NCBI GenBank assembly: GCA_945861095.1
Contig: CAMATI010000012.1
Location: 1 to 41,122 of the forward strand
Source: Asaia bogorensis
GTDB taxonomy: Bacteria > Pseudomonadota > Alphaproteobacteria > Acetobacterales > Acetobacteraceae
Direction of reading: 5' to 3'
DNA: 41,122 nt
Below the pieces are notes generated by a model. It was given only the letters and a program-made list of their open reading frames with translations. It did no database searches and was not told the origin of the DNA. The translations under genes and the position numbers were made by a program. The stretch's first letter is position 1. Each line of letters opens with the position of its first letter. Shown in pieces: positions 36,910 to 41,122 of this stretch.

Positions 36910-37503
36910 TCAGTCGAAGCTGAACAGGGACTGGAACCAACCGCGCTTGCGGGGTTGGATGACCGGTGTGACACCCGCGTCCGTCGGCTGGCCCAGGGCC
37001 GCGTTCTGACGCAGACGCTGGCTCTCCTTGCCTGGGTCCACCATCACGTTCTGCGTATCGGGCTTGCGCCAATACAGCACCCTGTCGAGGAAGCTTTCGC
37101 TCGCTTGTTCCAGTCGAGCGTCCTGGTCGACACGCCGGCGCACATCGGCGGGCGCGGTCGGGCCGGATTCCTGCAACAAGGCGCTCTGACCGGCGCTGGC
37201 CGTTCCGCGCGGCGCGCCGAGCGCCAATTGCGGCACCAGCGCTTCTTCGGCCTGCGTTCGTTCGGACTGCTGCTGCGGCCGGACCGCACCCGGGCGTGGC
37301 GGGCGCAGGTTGAAATCCGGGGGCATGGACAGCGGGGCCTGGGTGGTAACGGTGAATTCGTCCGGCGCATCCCGGGTCAGGCCGAAGGTACGAGCCATCT
37401 TGCTGGTGTCGCACCCCGCGGTGGAGGCAACGAGGCCGATAGCCAGAAATCCAACCCATCTCGGGCCGACCCTGCGTGGGAAATGATATGTGGTCGCGCG
37501 CAT
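36910..37503 (-). CDS. DUF3035 lipoprotein (BamF-like)
   Basis: The 197-residue protein has a lipobox ending AGC with lipidated Cys31 and the DUF3035 signature DEFTVTTQAPLSMPPDFNLR directly behind it. In Caulobacter this family is the BamF subunit of the outer-membrane beta-barrel assembly machine; a similar role is likely here. The remainder is Gln/Arg-rich and probably extended. The start ATG has no strong leader visible. Confidence 0.87.
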   Translation of the reverse strand: MRATTYHFPRRVGPRWVGFLAIGLVASTAGCDTSKMARTFGLTRDAPDEFTVTTQAPLSMPPDFNLRPPRPGAVRPQQQSERTQAEEALVPQLALGAPRGTASAGQSALLQESGPTAPADVRRRVDQDARLEQASESFLDRVLYWRKPDTQNVMVDPGKESQRLRQNAALGQPTDAGVTPVIQPRKRGWFQSLFSFD

Positions 37504-37573
37504 GACGTTCCTTAACCACGGAGGGGGCTGTGCCGCAAGAGAGTGTGGAGTGAAGGTTCCCGCTCCCGGATCC

Positions 37574-37640
37574 GGTCAGGGGGCTTGGCCCGCTTGTAGA
37601 CCCCCTGCCCCCGCCAAGGCCGACGGGCCTTGGAAGCGGA
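37574..37640. repeat. Degenerate copy of the composite GC-rich palindrome
   Basis: Segments GGTCAGGGGGCTTGGC and CCGCCAAGGCCGACGGGCCTTGG match the outer parts of the element at 27721-27967. It lies in the 199-bp gap between the BamF-like and OsmC genes, where nothing else is seen. Confidence 0.6.
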
Positions 37641-37702
37641 TTACCGGGGGCCACCCGCGCGGAGCAAGGTTCAAGGGTTGGACACAGACCCGGTCCGGCC
37701 CA

Positions 37703-38224
37703 TCACTTGCCTATGGAAACAGACAGCTTGGGCGGGGTTTTCAGGGTTTGCAGGATCACGCAATAGCGCTCGGTCGTCTGGATCATCCGCTCCAGCTTCG
37801 CCGCATCGGCATCGCAATCCACGTCGAACTTCAGCGCCACCTCGGTCAGCCCCACCGGCGTGTTGCGGTCGATCGCCAAGGTCCCGCGCGCATCCCACAC
37901 ACCCTCCGCCACGATCGTGCCGCCGCGAATGGTCACGCCCATGGCGGTCGCCACCGCGCGCAGCGTAACACCGGCACAGGCGACCATCGCTTCCAACAGC
38001 ATGTCCGCCGAACAGGCCAGTTCGCCCGAGCCGCCGCCAGCCTTGTGCAGGCCCGCGGTCACCTCCCCGTGCCAGGTGCGGACGGTGCAGGCGATATCAT
38101 TGGTTTCCAGAATGCCTTCGGCCCGCGACGGGATGCGGGCGGTCTCTGGTTGATCCCGGTAAAGCTGCTTCAGCGGTGCCTGAACAGCCCGGAGTTCTTC
38201 AGCGTTCGTGATTTCCTTGGGCAT
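37703..38224 (-). CDS. OsmC family protein
   Basis: The 173-residue protein has the OsmC/Ohr fold: an N-terminal helix-rich segment and a TWHGEVTAGLHKAGGG hairpin. The central helix ELACSADMLLEAMVACAGVTL carries cysteines that could be the peroxidatic pair, and a C-terminal KLERMIQTTERYCVILQTL follows. Members reduce organic hydroperoxides. An excellent AGGAGGGATC leader precedes the ATG. It lies 18 nt after the monooxygenase stop and is probably co-transcribed with it. Confidence 0.9.
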   Translation of the reverse strand: MPKEITNAEELRAVQAPLKQLYRDQPETARIPSRAEGILETNDIACTVRTWHGEVTAGLHKAGGGSGELACSADMLLEAMVACAGVTLRAVATAMGVTIRGGTIVAEGVWDARGTLAIDRNTPVGLTEVALKFDVDCDADAAKLERMIQTTERYCVILQTLKTPPKLSVSIGK

Positions 38225-38242
38225 GATCCCTCCTCTTTTCCG

Positions 38243-39607
38243 TCACCGCCGAACCCGCGCCGCCGGATGACTTCCCGGCAACCGCGCTCGGCCTGCTCCA
38301 TAAAGCTTTTCCCGCAACGTGCCCGGTGCGTAATCGCGCTTGTAGACCCCACGCTCCTGCAACACCGGCACGACACCATCAATGATATCGGTGAACGTCT
38401 CCGGTGTCAGCGCATAGGCCAGGTTGAAGCCGTCGATGCCCGTCTGGGCCACCCAATCCTGAAACTCATCCGCGACATCCTGATAGGATCCGACGATCAC
38501 CGGCCCACGCCCGCCGATCGCGGCGTGCCGCGCGATCTCGCTGACCGTCCACGTCCGATCCGGGTCGGCGGTAGTAAACGCCTCCAAAGCCGAGGTCATG
38601 GCGTTGCGCTGGGTAAACCGCACCGGCTCATCCCGCGGCAGCGTCGCAAAATCGAGCCCCGTCCAGCCCGACATCAGGGTCAATGCCCCGTCCTCGCTGA
38701 CATGGGTCAGGTAGTCCCGATACTTCTCCTCCGCCGCCTTGGCGGTCGGTCCGGTGATGACGGTCATCATGGTGAAAATCGTCAGATCGCTCGGATCCCG
38801 CCCGGCTTCCACGGCTCTCCTGCGGATATCGGCGACAATCCCGCCGATCACCTTCTTCGAGGGGCCGTTGATGAACACGCATTCGGCATGATCGGCGGCG
38901 AATTGCCGCCCGCGGGTCGAAGCGCCGGCCTGATACAGCACCGGCGTGCGCTGGGGCGACGGTTCACACAGGTGGATCGCATCGACCTTGAAATGCGGTC
39001 CCTCATGGACGATCCGGTGGATCTTGTCGGCATCCGCGAATTTTCGGCCGACCCGGTCGCGCAGGACGGCGCCGTCCTCCCAGCTTGCTTCCCACAGTTT
39101 ATAGACGGCCTGCATATAATCCTCGGCGACCGCATAGCGGCCGTCGTGGTCGACCTGCTCGGTGCGGCCCATGCCGCGGGCGGCGCTTTCCAGGTATCCG
39201 GTGACGATATTCCAGCCGATCCGCCCGTTGGTGAGGTGATCCAAGGTGCTCATGCGCCGCGCGAACGGGTAGGGGTGCTCGTAGGACAGGGCGCAGGTGA
39301 CGCCGAACCCCAGATGCGTGGTCGCGTGGGCCATGGCCGGGATCACCATCAGGGGGTCGTTGACCGGGACCTGCACGGCTTGTTCCAGAGCGGTGCGCGG
39401 CCCACCCTTGTAGACGTCGTAGATCCCCAGCACGTCGGCCAGAAAGATCGCGTCGAACTTGCCGCGTTCGAGCGTGCGCGCGAGGTCCACCCAATAGCCG
39501 AGCGTGTTGTAGGTGTCGGCGCGGTCGCGCGGGTGCGTCCACAGGCCCGGGGATTGGTGGCCGATGCAGTTCATGTCGAACGCGTTCAGGCGGATCTGCT
39601 TCGGCAT
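38243..39607 (-). CDS. FMN-dependent NtaA/SnaA/DszA-type monooxygenase
   Basis: The 454-residue bacterial luciferase-like enzyme shows FDAIFLADVLGIYDVYKGGP, YEHPYPFARRMSTLDHLTNG, then GRIGWNIVTGYLESAARGMG and TPVLYQAGASTRGRQFAADH, all typical of this FMNH2-using group. Relatives cleave aminopolycarboxylates (NtaA) or organosulfur compounds (DszA, DmoA). The substrate is unclear. The ATG (MPKQIRLNAF) is the usual family N-terminus; the open frame upstream is not coding. The OsmC neighbour suggests a sulfur or oxidative-stress context. Confidence 0.93.
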   Translation of the reverse strand: MPKQIRLNAFDMNCIGHQSPGLWTHPRDRADTYNTLGYWVDLARTLERGKFDAIFLADVLGIYDVYKGGPRTALEQAVQVPVNDPLMVIPAMAHATTHLGFGVTCALSYEHPYPFARRMSTLDHLTNGRIGWNIVTGYLESAARGMGRTEQVDHDGRYAVAEDYMQAVYKLWEASWEDGAVLRDRVGRKFADADKIHRIVHEGPHFKVDAIHLCEPSPQRTPVLYQAGASTRGRQFAADHAECVFINGPSKKVIGGIVADIRRRAVEAGRDPSDLTIFTMMTVITGPTAKAAEEKYRDYLTHVSEDGALTLMSGWTGLDFATLPRDEPVRFTQRNAMTSALEAFTTADPDRTWTVSEIARHAAIGGRGPVIVGSYQDVADEFQDWVAQTGIDGFNLAYALTPETFTDIIDGVVPVLQERGVYKRDYAPGTLREKLYGAGRARLPGSHPAARVRR

Positions 39608-39960
39608 GGGCGGGGACAAGTCCGGTACGATGTTAGACGTGGCGAGGACGTGGGAACCCCGAGACCGATCAGGTCTGGGAACCGATCCGGGGCAGCGCAA
39701 GCCGATAGGGGATAAGCCAGAGACGACGGCGACGCAACGGCGTCACCCACCCCGCCCTGGGCACCGGGGCGTCCGGTTCATGGTATGATCCGATCGGTTG
39801 CCGACCTCGCTGGTCCCGAGTAGCCCGTCGCGAGCCTGCAATGTGACATCGGCCGCGGCGCGATGCCTCGCACTTGTATGTGCGCCCCTGCCGGCTTACA
39901 TAAGGGAAGGCGGACATATGATCGGCTCACCCGACGATCGCCGCTAGCCAACTGGCGGAC
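39608..39960. other. Intergenic region before the GH130-like gene
   Basis: No full gene is visible. Near the end AAGGGAAGG stands 9 bp before an ATG (39918) that opens only a nine-codon frame. The GH130 frame is shifted by one relative to this ATG and has a TGA at 39919-39921. Confidence 0.4.
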
Positions 39961-41122
39961 GTGCTGGAGAATTTTCAGGGGCGTCATCGCAGACTTCTGG
40001 AGAAATTCGAGGCGCGGGCCGACGAGATGGAAATTGCCCTGCAAGCGCATGAGAATTTCAGCAAACTCCAACGCCAGTTGGTTGGCGCTTATTTCATGAA
40101 CGAATATTCCTTCGAAGCGTCGGCCATGTTCAATCCCAGCATCGTCATGCACCCGAATCAGTCGAACGCACCGGACGGAGGTTGCCGCTTCATTCTCAGC
40201 CTGCGCGCCGTCGGGGAAGGTCATATTTCGTCGCTGACGTTCCGGTCCGGCTCGATCCTGGCCTCGGGTCAGGTGGTCATCGATCCGACGGCGCGTCTGG
40301 CTTCGGTTCCTACCATCCGATACTGGGTCCCCGGCGTGCATGGCGACGACGTCGAAGTGGTCTTCAGGAACGAGGAAGATATCAGCGAGCGGGTGATCTT
40401 CCCGATTACCGAATCCCAATCGAACGGCATTGAGGACGCGCGGTTCGTCGCATTCCACGACGAGGGAAAACGGACCTATTACGCCACCTACACCGCCTAT
40501 ACCGGCAGGGCGATCCGCTCCGAGTTGATCGAGACGACCGACTTCGTGTCCTTCCGCATGCTGCCGTTGCGGGGAACCGCGGCGCGAAACAATGGCATGG
40601 CGCTGTTCCCGCGCAAGATCGGTGGGCGATATGCCATGATCGGCCGACAGGACAACGAGAACCTCTATCTGATCTATTCGGACGATCTGTATTGCTGGGA
40701 CGGCGGCCACCCTATTCTGGCGCCGAAATTCCCATGGGAGTTCGTCCAGATCGGCAATTGCGGCTCTCCGATCGAGCTTGACGAAGGATGGCTCCTGTTC
40801 ACGCATGGGGTCGGACCGGTCCGGCGCTACGCGATCGGCGCCGTGCTGTTGGACAAGACCGATCCATCCAAGGTTCTGGGACGATCGAGCGAACCGCTTG
40901 TCCGACCCGCACCATCTGAACGTGAGGGGTATGTCCCCAATGTCGTCTATACATGCGGCGCCATGCTGCATGAACGTAACCCATGTTTAGCACCCACCAA
41001 AATAAACCTCATATTATCAGTATCTTGTGCCGCCTCTGCGGCTCGTGTGGCACTACAACCGCGTCATAGGGGGTTCAGACGGTGCGTCTCTGGATCCCTC
41101 CCGGCGAGGCATCGATCCCCAG
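39961..41122 (+). pseudogene. GH130-like glycosidase/phosphorylase, both ends damaged
   Basis: The frame translates without stop to the window edge and reads as a GH130 beta-mannoside phosphorylase/mannosidase over residues 1 to about 338. Motifs include ENFQGRHRRLLEKF, RFVAFHDEGKRTYYATYTAY, then ARNNGMALFPRKIGGRYAMI, FVQIGNCGSPIELDEGWLLF, THGVGPVRRYAIGAVLLD and EGYVPNVVYTCGAMLH. Full-length relatives have about 40-50 more residues before ENF-type sequence; here a stop lies 13 codons before the first GTG. After GAMLHE the family sequence breaks off near 40970 and an unrelated, AT-rich stretch follows. It is probably a pseudogene or a gene cut by an insertion. GTG 39961 is a formal start only. 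Confidence 0.7.
40975..41122. other. Sequence discontinuity, possible insertion boundary
   Basis: GH130 similarity ends around 40970-40980. The following 50 bases are AT-rich (CCAAAATAAACCTCATATTATCAG around 41000), then a short GCCGCCTCTGCGGC hairpin near 41030. The stretch has no recognised coding content before the window ends. It may be the end of a mobile element or an assembly join. Confidence 0.45.

Noticed and set aside
37490..39715. 741-codon plus-strand open frame
   Set aside because: It is antisense to OsmC and the FMN monooxygenase.
39778..40971. 397-codon minus-strand open frame at the right end
   Set aside because: It is antisense to the GH130-like frame, which has clear family motifs on the plus strand.

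Overview
The window looks like a whole contig or contig end from a high-GC, motile, Gram-negative alphaproteobacterium, most likely Rhodospirillales/Acetobacteraceae. This rests on the GC-rich codon use, the rpoZ-rel-acpS order, a BamF/DUF3035 lipoprotein, two chemoreceptors, egtBD and many GC-rich palindromic intergenic repeats. The taxonomic call is an inference. The poly-G start and an unfinished gene at the right edge suggest assembly boundaries at both ends. There are no rRNA or tRNA genes, no CRISPR array, no phage and no complete transposase.

Left part (1-10.8 kb): glyA-nrdR on the minus strand, a secreted dienelactone-hydrolase-like enzyme, an ELM1-family protein coupled to a 623-residue protein of unknown family, a small exported protein, a crotonase, and a chemoreceptor. 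The chemoreceptor's start overlaps a 79-codon reading frame that looks like the N-terminus of a TRAP (DctP-type) binding protein.

Middle (11-22.3 kb): an operon with overlapping starts encodes a family-5 substrate-binding protein, a signal-peptide-bearing EndoU-like ribonuclease and a small YacL-like protein that may be its immunity factor. Next come an OmpA-like lipoprotein, a short unknown protein, a shortened MdoH-like glucosyltransferase, a divergent GT4 glycosyltransferase, a CobW-family metal GTPase with a WD40 partner, and a second chemoreceptor.

Right part (22.7-41.1 kb): the rpoZ-rel-acpS stringent-response/lipid operon runs on the minus strand. A 21-bp tandem repeat at the rel/acpS junction creates a 36-codon frame that overlaps the rel stop and the acpS start exactly. 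It is followed by RidA-MaoC, egtB-egtD (ergothioneine), a lytic-transglycosylase-like protein, NTF2-like and GFA proteins, and an AT-rich gene-free stretch rich in GANTC sites. A tightly coupled methyltransferase-GT2-SMR operon (probable lipid-linked sugar handling), a DMT exporter, BamF, and OsmC with an FMN monooxygenase complete this part. A GH130 glycosidase-like gene lacking both ends closes the window.

The best candidates for new biology are the repeat-encoded bridging peptide between rel and acpS, and the exported EndoU/putative immunity pair translated from an orphan solute-binding-protein operon.
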